A stretch of 64,000 bases of DNA from Agarivorans sp. TSD2052. Lineage in GTDB: Bacteria > Pseudomonadota > Gammaproteobacteria > Enterobacterales > Celerinatantimonadaceae. Below, piece by piece: positions 46,595-54,674 of this stretch. Positions within the stretch are counted from its first letter, which is position 1. Every line of letters begins with the position of its first letter. The DNA is taken from positions 2,221,501 to 2,285,500 of the forward strand of contig NZ_CP096670.1 of NCBI RefSeq assembly GCF_023238625.1, given 5' to 3'. The notes under the pieces are model-generated. The model was not told where the DNA came from, made no database searches, and saw only the letters and a program-made list of their open reading frames with translations. A program made the position numbers and the translations under genes.

Positions 46595-47287
46595 ATGCTA
46601 TCAAATGACAGTTTAGATTTTTCATCGGTACTGGCTACAGCAGTACACGATATGAAAAATTCACTATGTATGTTGACCCAATCAACAGAAACGATAGCCC
46701 TTCGCTCTAAGCAATTAGGTCGAGAAGATAGCGAAGAGTTATCCCGGCTACATTATGAAGTATCGCGTTTAAATGGGAGCTTAATGCAACTTTTGGCACT
46801 GTATCGTTTCGAAAAAGAACAAATGCCAATGACCATTGAAGAAAACTATATCGGAGATTTACTCAATGATATTTACTTCAAAAACCAAACCTTTATAGAA
46901 CAAGCAGACATGAAAGTGCTCATTGAGGTTGATGATTCGTTAAGTTGGTACTTTGATGGGGTGTTAGTTGATTACATGCTTAACGACATTGTCATGAATG
47001 CGTTACGTTATTCGAAAAAACAAATTAAAATTTCTGCCACTCAGGCCGATAACTGTCTTTGTATACAAGTCGAAGACGACGGTGATGGTTTTCCATCGGA
47101 AATTATTGAATTAGCCAATAGTGAAAATGCATCACATTTGAATTTTGTTAAGAATCGCAGTGGTTTAGGTCTATTTTTCGCGAAATTGATCGCTAAAGCA
47201 CACATCAATAATGGTAAAGAAGGTAGAATACAACTTGAAAATGATAGTGCGCTAGGTGGCAGTCGTTTCAGTTTATTTCTTCCTTAA
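46595..47287 (+). CDS. Orphan soluble sensor histidine kinase
   Basis: A 230-residue kinase core without sensor or membrane domain. The phospho-acceptor His18 is in AVHDMKNSLCML (H box), the N box is NDIVMNALRYSK, the G1 box is EDDGDGFP and the G2 box is GLGLFFAKLIA. It thus has all catalytic parts. No response regulator gene is nearby. The ATG follows AAGGAG. The next gene, 31 bases on, is a membrane coiled-coil protein and probably cotranscribed. Confidence 0.85.
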   Translation: MLSNDSLDFSSVLATAVHDMKNSLCMLTQSTETIALRSKQLGREDSEELSRLHYEVSRLNGSLMQLLALYRFEKEQMPMTIEENYIGDLLNDIYFKNQTFIEQADMKVLIEVDDSLSWYFDGVLVDYMLNDIVMNALRYSKKQIKISATQADNCLCIQVEDDGDGFPSEIIELANSENASHLNFVKNRSGLGLFFAKLIAKAHINNGKEGRIQLENDSALGGSRFSLFLP

Positions 47288-47318
47288 AAAGAACAATTAG
47301 GAATTATTCGGTCCAATT

Positions 47319-48083
47319 ATGGTATTTACCTTAGTCTTGCTCGGTGTTGGTGCCCTGTTATTTTTGATCATTGGCTATAACATGGTGCAGCAATTCAAAC
47401 AAAAACAAGAAGCTGAGCGCCGTTTGGCTATCGCTAAACATAAAGCGATCATTAACGAAACCGAAGAATTGTTGCTGCACTCTTCGATTTTGCCGTACAG
47501 TAAAGAATTGGTAGAACTGCTACACAAACGAATGTTGGACGCTTTGAATCAAATTCGAGCCATCGACCCTACGGTGAAAGGCTTAAACAATCGAATTCGA
47601 GCGACTCAAGGGCAATTAAACCAAATGAGCAATGCTAGCGAAATTAGCGACAGCGCTTTTAGAGCCCCCGATACCGACAAAGACGCACTACAAATGTTGC
47701 AAATAGTTAAAAAAATTCGCGCGGTAGTCCGTTCAGAGCACGCTAAAGGTCGGTTAAATACCCAAGTATTTGTATTAGAAGATCGGCGTCTAGAGTTGAT
47801 GCAATTAAAAATCAATATCGAAAATGCTCTTAAACGTGCGATCGAAGCTCAAGCCCTACGCCAATGGGGTACTGCTCGACAGCTTCTTAATAAAGGTATT
47901 TCTGCACTTAGCAACATTTCAGATCGAGATGCTTATTTAGAAAAGAAACTGGAAAACATGAAGCAAATGAATCAAGAGATGAGCGATAAGTTAAAATCGG
48001 CCAGTAAGCAAGAAGCGCAAGACAAAGCCGATAAAGAAACCGATGAATTAGACGTGCTTTTTCAACCCAAGAAAAAGTGGTAA
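47319..48083 (+). CDS. Membrane-anchored coiled-coil protein
   Basis: Unknown function. The 254 residues have one N-terminal helix (about 3-22) and a long alpha-helical cytoplasmic or periplasmic part with coiled-coil heptads, mainly at about 20-105 and 145-235, ending in a charged tail. Homologues are sometimes labelled DNA repair ATPase, but I see no Walker motif. Its place right after the kinase suggests a shared function. Confidence 0.65.
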   Translation: MVFTLVLLGVGALLFLIIGYNMVQQFKQKQEAERRLAIAKHKAIINETEELLLHSSILPYSKELVELLHKRMLDALNQIRAIDPTVKGLNNRIRATQGQLNQMSNASEISDSAFRAPDTDKDALQMLQIVKKIRAVVRSEHAKGRLNTQVFVLEDRRLELMQLKINIENALKRAIEAQALRQWGTARQLLNKGISALSNISDRDAYLEKKLENMKQMNQEMSDKLKSASKQEAQDKADKETDELDVLFQPKKKW

Positions 48084-48125
48084 TTCGCAACGGGTCTACT
48101 TATTCATGTTGTTTCGCCTAAAGAT

Positions 48126-48163
48126 TTTTGATTGAAGCTATGCGAGAATAGCCTCAATCAAAA
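48126..48163 (+). terminator. Terminator-like hairpin after the kinase pair
   Basis: TTTTGATTGA (48126) pairs with TCAATCAAAA (to 48163), and GCTAT with ATAGC inside. Only a weak T tract follows. Confidence 0.6.
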
Positions 48164-48177
48164 TACAAATTTAAAAA

Positions 48178-49140
48178 ATGATGCGCAAAACACTTCAACA
48201 AATTTCAAGTGACCCTTACCACGGGGTTTATTTTATCGGTACGACCCCGCCTAAAAGTAATACTGATATTGCTAAAGTTAGCGATATAGCAGACAAATTG
48301 CTATCACGATTAGATGAAATAGAATACGACGGTTTGATTGTTTATGACATTCAAGACGAAAGCAGTCGCATTGATAAACCTCGTCCTTTCCCCTACATGC
48401 AAACCCATGATCCTCGCTTGTATGCGCAATTGCTGATGCAAAAGAGCCAGCGTGCGGTAATCACCTACAAAAGTGTATCGCAACGCAATCAAGCTGACTT
48501 TGTCGCATGGCTAAAGGAAGCTTGGCACCAATACGGTATTAGAGACTTGGTGTTAGTGGGTAGCCCAGCAGCCAGCAATGATATTCAATTAAGTTTGGCT
48601 GATGCTTACGCTGCCATCGGCCAACATGCCTCAGAATTTTATCTAGGTGGCGTTACTATTGCAGAGCGGCATGCTAAAAAAGGGGATGAACATACTAGGT
48701 TGGTGAATAAAACACACCAAGGTTGCCAGTATTTTGTGTCTCAAGCGGTATATAACGCTCAAGCCACCATCGATATGTTAACTCGCTACGCTCATCAGTG
48801 CCGAGAACATCAGCAACAGCCTCAGCGGATTATTCTTACTTTCTCTCCCTGTGGTAGCGCTAAAACCTTAGAGTTTATCGAATGGTTAGGTATATCAGTC
48901 CCGGAAGCGACAAGTTTACGTATCTTGAACGCAGATAAACCCTTAAAAGAATCCATTCTAATTTGCTATAACAATTTGGTGCAGATTTTAGAAGCCTGTT
49001 TACCACTGGGTATACCATTAGGTTTGAACATTGAAAGCCTAACCAATCGTAAGGAAGAAATTGACGCGGCAATCCTTCTTTATAAACTACTAAAAGCCAC
49101 CATGGACAAAAAGCTCGCGCAATTACAATTAAACGGCTAA
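48178..49140 (+). CDS. Methylenetetrahydrofolate reductase-like protein
   Basis: A 320-residue TIM-barrel protein resembling the MTHFR family: GIRDLVLVGSP near 120, LGGVTIAERH near 160, and GCQYFVSQAVY near 185 match the middle strands. The N-terminal FEFFPP motif of MetF, which carries the catalytic Glu, is replaced by YFIGTTPP. So FAD-linked reduction of methylene-folate is not assured. ATGATG gives two possible starts. Terminator follows. Confidence 0.6.
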   Translation: MMRKTLQQISSDPYHGVYFIGTTPPKSNTDIAKVSDIADKLLSRLDEIEYDGLIVYDIQDESSRIDKPRPFPYMQTHDPRLYAQLLMQKSQRAVITYKSVSQRNQADFVAWLKEAWHQYGIRDLVLVGSPAASNDIQLSLADAYAAIGQHASEFYLGGVTIAERHAKKGDEHTRLVNKTHQGCQYFVSQAVYNAQATIDMLTRYAHQCREHQQQPQRIILTFSPCGSAKTLEFIEWLGISVPEATSLRILNADKPLKESILICYNNLVQILEACLPLGIPLGLNIESLTNRKEEIDAAILLYKLLKATMDKKLAQLQLNG

Positions 49141-49159
49141 TTACCCGTATCACAGCATT

Positions 49160-49187
49160 AAAAAAGGAAGCCTAAGCTTCCTTTTTT
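49160..49187. terminator. Bidirectional terminator between MTHFR-like gene and topA
   Basis: AAAAAAGGAAGC and its exact complement flank CTAA, with A and T runs at both ends. Confidence 0.9.
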
Positions 49188-49202
49188 ATATTTAAGCCTT
49201 CT

Positions 49203-51833
49203 CTATTTCTTCGGCTTTTTACGTTTGTCTTCTATCACCCACTTACCATCGGTGTGATAGGCGCGCCAACCGGTTGCTTTGCCTTCAACTTCAGTACTTA
49301 AGTACTGCTCTTTGGTTTTACGGCTGTATCGCACTAACGATTTTACCCCATCGGGATCAGCGACTGGCCCATCGGCTAAATAGTAGAATTTCTCAGGTAG
49401 GCGATCTCTAAAGCGTTTTAACTCCTCCACTAAAGGAGCACGAGTCTCCCGGGAGCGTGGGAAGTTACTCGCCGCCATAAAGATACCCGAGGCACCGTCC
49501 CGTAATACGAAGTAAGCATCGCTATTAACACATTCTAATTCAGGGAGGTGAACAGGATCTTCCCGTGGTGGTGCAACTTCCCCACTCTTAAGAATTTTAC
49601 GGGTGTTGCTGCAATCTTCACCAGTGCAAGCCATGTATTTACCAAAGCGGCCAGTACGCAATTGCATGTCACTACCGCACTTCTCACACTCGACAATGGG
49701 GCCATCGTAGCCTTTTATCTTAAAGCTACCCTGCTCGACAACATAACCTTCACAATCGGGGTTATTACCACAGACGTGCAGTTTACGCGTCTCGTCGATT
49801 AAATAGCTATCCATGGCAGTGCCACAGATTGGGCAACGTTCTTTAGCCCTTAACGCTTCGGTTTCTTGTTCTTCTGAGTCGGCGGCCACCGCCTCCTCGC
49901 CTGGGATCAAATTGATCGTACACTTACAACGTTCTTTTGGCGGCAGTGCATAACCTGAACAACCCAAGAAAACACCCGTGCTCGCAGTGCGAATGCCCAT
50001 AGGTCTTTCACAATCTGGACATTTGATATCGGTGATCACCGGGGTATTGCTACGCATTCCATTTTCATCGTCATCAGCTTTACTTAACTGACCTTTGAAA
50101 TTTTTATAGAATTCATTTAACACTTGTTTCCACTCAAAGCTGCCATCCGCGACTTCGTCAAGACGCTCTTCCATCTCGGCAGTGAAGTCATAGCTCATTA
50201 GATCTTGGAAACTTTCGGTTAAGCGTTCAGCGACAATCTCGCCCATTTTTTCGGCATAAAAGCGACGCGCGTCGGTACGTACATAACCACGGTCTTGAAT
50301 GGTAGAGATGATAGATGCGTAAGTCGATGGTCGCCCTATGCCTCTTTTTTCTAATTCTCGTACTAGCGAAGCTTCGTTAAAACGCGCTGGTGGCTTAGTA
50401 AAGTGTTGTTTTGGATCGAGTTCAACAAGCTTGAGCGAATCACCCTTGGTTACCGCGGGTAACACGCCATCTTCTGCTTTGTTAGCTTTGCCAACTGGCT
50501 GTACTTTAGTCCAACCTTCGAAGCGCAAAATCTTGCCGCGAGCCCGCAGTTCAAATTGTGCGGCAGTGACTGTAATAGTAGTTGCATCGTATTGAGCGTC
50601 AGTCATCTGACATGCCACAAATTGGCGCCAGATAAGATCGTAAAGTCGTTTTGCATCGGCATCTACGCCATCTAGATGCTCACTCACTACTGTGACGTCT
50701 GATGGTCGAATTGCTTCGTGTGCTTCTTGGGCGCCTTCTTTGCTTGAGTAGCGCAAAGGATTTTCTGGAAGATACTTATCGCCAAAATTATCGACAATAT
50801 AGCCCCTGGCAGCCTCTACAGCATCGTTACTCAAGTTAGTTGAGTCTGTACGCATGTAAGTGATGTAACCGGCCTCATAGAGCCTTTGAGCTAACATCAT
50901 GGTGCGTTTTACGCCAAAGCTTAAACGGGTGCTTGCAGCTTGTTGCAGTGTAGAGGTGATGTAAGGGGCTTTGGGTTTAGAGCGTGTCGGCTTATCTTCA
51001 CGCTTGGCCACTTGGTAATCTGCGCCTTTTAAACTATCAATGGCAGCGGTAGCCTGCTGTTGATTAACCGGTTTAAATGCTTGACCATTTTCTTTGGCCA
51101 CCTCTAGACGGAAGCCTTCACCTAATTGGGTTGCTAAATCAGCATGAATATCCCAGTACTCTTCAGGAACAAATGCTTTAATTTCTCGTTCTTTCTCTAC
51201 CACTAAACGAACGGCAACGGATTGAACACGGCCAGCAGATAAGCCGCGCGCTATTTTTTTCCAAAGCAGCGGTGAAACCATGTAACCCACTACGCGATCT
51301 AGAAAGCGACGAGCTTGTTGGGCATTAACTCGGTCCATGTTCAATTCGCTAGGCTGAGAAAATGCATCTTTAATCGCAGACTTGGTGATTTCGTTAAATA
51401 CCACGCGCTTAAAGCGACTATCGTCCCCACCAATGATTTCTTTCAAGTGCCACGCTATTGCCTCTCCTTCGCGGTCTAAATCGGTTGCGAGATAGATGGT
51501 GTCAGCATTTTCGGCGAGAGTTTTGAGCTCATTAACGACTTTTTCTTTACCGGGAAGAATTTGATAATTAGCCTTCCAATCTTTCTCAGGGTCTACCCCC
51601 ATACGAGCCACTAAGGCTTTTTTATCTTTAGCAGCTTTGAGTTTGGCTTTTTCTTCTGCGCTCATTCCTTTGGTTGAAACAGGTGCGGCTTTCTTTTTAT
51701 TTGTCGCGCTACCACTACTAGGCAAATCACGAATATGACCAACACTCGACTTCACCACATATTGGCGACCCAAGTATTTGTTAATCGTTTTTGCTTTAGC
51801 TGGTGATTCTACTATTACCAGAGATTTACTCAT
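49203..51833 (-). CDS. topA: DNA topoisomerase I
   Basis: Relaxes negative supercoils. From ATG 51833 the 876 residues match E. coli (865). Toprim motifs [12 protein letters not shown] and [11 protein letters not shown], the catalytic Tyr326 in TYMRTDSTN, and three C-terminal four-Cys zinc ribbons (CPDC, CPIC, CEKC starts) are visible. The open frame continues 34 codons upstream but that part has no family match. Confidence 0.96.
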   Translation of the reverse strand: MSKSLVIVESPAKAKTINKYLGRQYVVKSSVGHIRDLPSSGSATNKKKAAPVSTKGMSAEEKAKLKAAKDKKALVARMGVDPEKDWKANYQILPGKEKVVNELKTLAENADTIYLATDLDREGEAIAWHLKEIIGGDDSRFKRVVFNEITKSAIKDAFSQPSELNMDRVNAQQARRFLDRVVGYMVSPLLWKKIARGLSAGRVQSVAVRLVVEKEREIKAFVPEEYWDIHADLATQLGEGFRLEVAKENGQAFKPVNQQQATAAIDSLKGADYQVAKREDKPTRSKPKAPYITSTLQQAASTRLSFGVKRTMMLAQRLYEAGYITYMRTDSTNLSNDAVEAARGYIVDNFGDKYLPENPLRYSSKEGAQEAHEAIRPSDVTVVSEHLDGVDADAKRLYDLIWRQFVACQMTDAQYDATTITVTAAQFELRARGKILRFEGWTKVQPVGKANKAEDGVLPAVTKGDSLKLVELDPKQHFTKPPARFNEASLVRELEKRGIGRPSTYASIISTIQDRGYVRTDARRFYAEKMGEIVAERLTESFQDLMSYDFTAEMEERLDEVADGSFEWKQVLNEFYKNFKGQLSKADDDENGMRSNTPVITDIKCPDCERPMGIRTASTGVFLGCSGYALPPKERCKCTINLIPGEEAVAADSEEQETEALRAKERCPICGTAMDSYLIDETRKLHVCGNNPDCEGYVVEQGSFKIKGYDGPIVECEKCGSDMQLRTGRFGKYMACTGEDCSNTRKILKSGEVAPPREDPVHLPELECVNSDAYFVLRDGASGIFMAASNFPRSRETRAPLVEELKRFRDRLPEKFYYLADGPVADPDGVKSLVRYSRKTKEQYLSTEVEGKATGWRAYHTDGKWVIEDKRKKPKK

Positions 51834-52138
51834 ATTATTCTTTTTACCATTATGTCCGTCATAAGTGGCCCACTGACGGAAAGCAGTAGTTATTGGTTCT
51901 TTTTTATATAACGCTTGAGAGTTAGCATAGGTCAATAACTTTTTTAATTCTTTGGTTTATTGGGCGAATAATTAAGCACTCGACCACAAAGATACAAACT
52001 GATAACATCGGCAACTCTCAAATTTGGCTAGAGTTATACGCTTGATTTTGTCTATATGCCAATATAAATAACCATTGTTTGAAACTTTTGCAATAAAAGG
52101 CAACTCATTTTTGCGATAAGTGTAGTAAAAGGAATTAT
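51834..52138. other. Divergent intergenic region between topA and astB
   Basis: About 305 bases with no gene. The topA promoter candidate is at 51906-51935. Several AT-rich tracts precede astB; I see no certain ArgR site. Confidence 0.5.
51906..51935 (-). promoter_or_regulatory. Possible topA promoter
   Basis: On the minus strand TTGACC and TTATAT are 18 bases apart, about 70 bases before the topA ATG. Confidence 0.45.
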
Positions 52139-53479
52139 ATGAAACATTTTGAAGTCAATTTCGACGGTCTAGTGGGGCCTACCCATAACTACGCTGGTCT
52201 TTCATTCGGCAATGTCGCTTCATTGTCTAACGCCCAAAATGCCTCGAACCCAAGAGAAGCCGCAAAGCAAGGCTTGTTAAAAATGAAAGCCTTGAATGAT
52301 TTAGGCCTTACTCAAGGGGTACTCGCGCCTCAACAGCGACCTGACCTTAACCTACTAAGACGCATTGGCTTTTCTGGGAATGATGCCCATGTACTAGAAC
52401 AAGCCGCGAAAAGAGCGCCAGACGCCCTACTCGCCAGTTATTCTGCTTCTAGCATGTGGACAGCAAATGCTGCCACTGTGTCACCTAGCGCTGATACTGA
52501 AAACGGTAAAGTACATTTTACTCCGGCAAATTTAACCAACAAACTGCATCGCTCTATCGAGCCACAAGTTACCGGTAATATTTTACAAGCGGTTTTTGCC
52601 GACAGTAAGCATTTTGAACATCACCAGCATCTTCCAGAAAATGACTATTACGGAGATGAAGGCGCCGCGAATCATACTCGCTTGTGTAATAACTATGGCG
52701 AAGCCGGATTAGAACTCTTTGTGTACGGACGAAAAGCTGCTGATAGCAATGCTCCCGCTCCGCGCAAGTTCCCTGCCAGACAAACTCTTGAAGCCAGTCA
52801 AGCAGTGGCACGTTTGCATGGCTTGGATAATGAAACAGCATTGTTTATCCAACAAAATCCAGAGGTGATAGACCAAGGGGTTTTCCATAACGACGTTATT
52901 GCCGTTGGTAACCAAAATGTGCTGTTCTATCATCAGCAAGCATTTTTGAATACGCAGCAGCAACTCCAGCGTATTCAGCAGCGTTTCGGCGAAAATAAGC
53001 TATATTTTATAGAAGTTAGCGACAAAGAAGTGGCTTTAAGTGAAGCAGTGAAAAGCTACTTATTTAATACCCAAATTATTACCATTGCACCAGGTGAAAT
53101 GGCCATAATCGCGCCAACAAACTGTCAAGAATCAGAACCAGTACGCCGCTACTTAGAACAATTAGTGGCACGTGATACACCAATAAAACAAGTGCTTTAC
53201 TTCGATGTAAAACAAAGCATGAGTAACGGTGGAGGACCTGCTTGCCTGCGCCTGAGAGTAGCTTTAAACGATATGGAGTTAGCTGCCGTAAATCAACATA
53301 CCTTGATGAACCAGCAGCTGTTTAACACGCTAAATCAGTGGGTAGATAAACATTACCGAGATAGCCTAGTGTTTGATGATTTGCGAGACCCACAGCTGAT
53401 CACCGAGGTTAATACCGCTTTAGACCAACTCACGCAGATTTTGCATTTAGGTTCGGTGTATCCTTTTCAGCAAGCCTAA
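52139..53479 (+). CDS. astB: N-succinylarginine dihydrolase
   Basis: Second step of the arginine succinyltransferase pathway, releasing CO2 and ammonia from succinylarginine. The 446 residues match E. coli AstB (447). [18 protein letters not shown] at the start, GAANHTR with the catalytic Glu just before, [10 protein letters not shown] with the His, and the catalytic Cys369 in [10 protein letters not shown] are all present. The ATG has AAGGA five bases upstream. No other ast gene is adjacent. Confidence 0.95.
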   Translation: MKHFEVNFDGLVGPTHNYAGLSFGNVASLSNAQNASNPREAAKQGLLKMKALNDLGLTQGVLAPQQRPDLNLLRRIGFSGNDAHVLEQAAKRAPDALLASYSASSMWTANAATVSPSADTENGKVHFTPANLTNKLHRSIEPQVTGNILQAVFADSKHFEHHQHLPENDYYGDEGAANHTRLCNNYGEAGLELFVYGRKAADSNAPAPRKFPARQTLEASQAVARLHGLDNETALFIQQNPEVIDQGVFHNDVIAVGNQNVLFYHQQAFLNTQQQLQRIQQRFGENKLYFIEVSDKEVALSEAVKSYLFNTQIITIAPGEMAIIAPTNCQESEPVRRYLEQLVARDTPIKQVLYFDVKQSMSNGGGPACLRLRVALNDMELAAVNQHTLMNQQLFNTLNQWVDKHYRDSLVFDDLRDPQLITEVNTALDQLTQILHLGSVYPFQQA

Positions 53480-53496
53480 AGATTATAGATATAAAA

Positions 53497-53522
53497 AAAG
53501 CCTGATAATTATCAGGCTTTTA
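53497..53522. terminator. Bidirectional terminator between astB and sohB
   Basis: A perfect 26-base palindrome with AAAAGCCTGAT arms and an AATT loop, ending in a T tract on each strand. Confidence 0.88.
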
Positions 53523-53539
53523 CTTTCATCTTTGGCAGC

Positions 53540-54565
53540 TTATTTCGTCCAATCCCAAGATTGAGATTGCACTAATTTCATTACTCCGCGCTCTACCCCG
53601 ACACTCGCAGCTTGGCTTAGTTTTTCTGCAAACTTTTTCTTAGCATGATATTTAAATTGGATGACTTGCTTGTCAGCAAATTGGCTCATTAAGTAATCAT
53701 CACTGGTACTTACTTCGTCTACAAGTTTAAGACCAAAGGCCTGGGTGCCATACCAATGTTCCCCTGTCGCTACTTTAGCGATATCTAACTGAGGACGAAA
53801 CTCTTGCACAAACTCTTTAAACAATACGTGGGTTTCTTCTAATTCAGTTTTAAACTTAGCGCGAGCTTCGTCAGTATTTTCCCCAAACATTGTCAAGGTG
53901 CGCTTAAATTCACCAGCCGTCACCTGCTCAAACTCAATATCATGATTTTTTAGTACTTTATTAAAATTAGGGATCTGAGCGATCACGCCAATAGAACCAA
54001 CAATAGAAAATGGTGCGGCGATAATCTTGTCTGCAATGCAGGCCATCATGTAGCCGCCACTCGCTGCAACTTTGTCTACAGAGATGGTTAGCTTAATACC
54101 TTTAGCTTTTATGCGTTTCAGCTGGGAAGCCGCTAAGCCATAACCATGAACCATACCGCCACCACTCTCTAAACGAACCAGAACTTCGTCTTGCGGACCA
54201 GCGGCAATTAATACTGCGGTCACTTCTTCACGCAGGCTAGTCACTTCTTTAGCGTCAATGCTACCCTTGAAATCAATAACAAATACACGAGGCTTAGCTT
54301 GAGCATCGGCATTTTTCTTATCTTGTTTATGTTGCTGCTTTAATTGTTTTTTATGTTGCTTGAGCTGATCTTTACTCATTAAGTTATTGTTCAGCTTATC
54401 TTCTAAATCATCTTGTCGCTCACTAAGGTCGGTAACCTCTAACTCACCACTTTTATGTTTAGTTTTAGACGATGCTGCAATAACGACAACAACCACGGCA
54501 ATAATGGCGATAACAATGGTTAAAGCCTTCGCAAAAAACAATCCAAACTCAATCAAAAAATCCAA
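53540..54565 (-). CDS. sohB: SohB family inner-membrane serine protease
   Basis: S49-family protease related to signal peptide peptidase SppA. The 341 residues have an N-terminal membrane helix (about 12-31), a charged Gln/Lys-rich linker (about 45-92) and the protease domain. The nucleophile is Ser169 in VAASGGYMMA and the general base Lys221 in GEFKRTLT. The start is TTG with GAGGG seven bases upstream. E. coli SohB has 349 residues. Confidence 0.93.
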   Translation of the reverse strand: MDFLIEFGLFFAKALTIVIAIIAVVVVVIAASSKTKHKSGELEVTDLSERQDDLEDKLNNNLMSKDQLKQHKKQLKQQHKQDKKNADAQAKPRVFVIDFKGSIDAKEVTSLREEVTAVLIAAGPQDEVLVRLESGGGMVHGYGLAASQLKRIKAKGIKLTISVDKVAASGGYMMACIADKIIAAPFSIVGSIGVIAQIPNFNKVLKNHDIEFEQVTAGEFKRTLTMFGENTDEARAKFKTELEETHVLFKEFVQEFRPQLDIAKVATGEHWYGTQAFGLKLVDEVSTSDDYLMSQFADKQVIQFKYHAKKKFAEKLSQAASVGVERGVMKLVQSQSWDWTK

Positions 54566-54624
54566 ACTTATGCCCTCTTATTTTCAAGCAGCTATTAGTA
54601 CCATAGCTTTAATCACTAACCAAG

Positions 54625-54655
54625 CAACAAAAAAGGCCTGCGCGATGCAGGCCTT
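54625..54655 (-). terminator. Terminator of the VolA-like lipase gene
   Basis: AAGGCCTGC and its complement flank GCGAT; the minus strand continues with six T. Confidence 0.85.
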
Positions 54656-54674
54656 AGATTGAGAAGCATTAAGC

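Noticed and set aside
51660-51720. Lys-rich insert near the TopA N-terminus
   Set aside because: E. coli TopA has a similar variable Lys-rich stretch at this place.
51834-51935. 34-codon N-terminal extension of TopA
   Set aside because: The family begins at [15 protein letters not shown]; the extension covers the promoter region.
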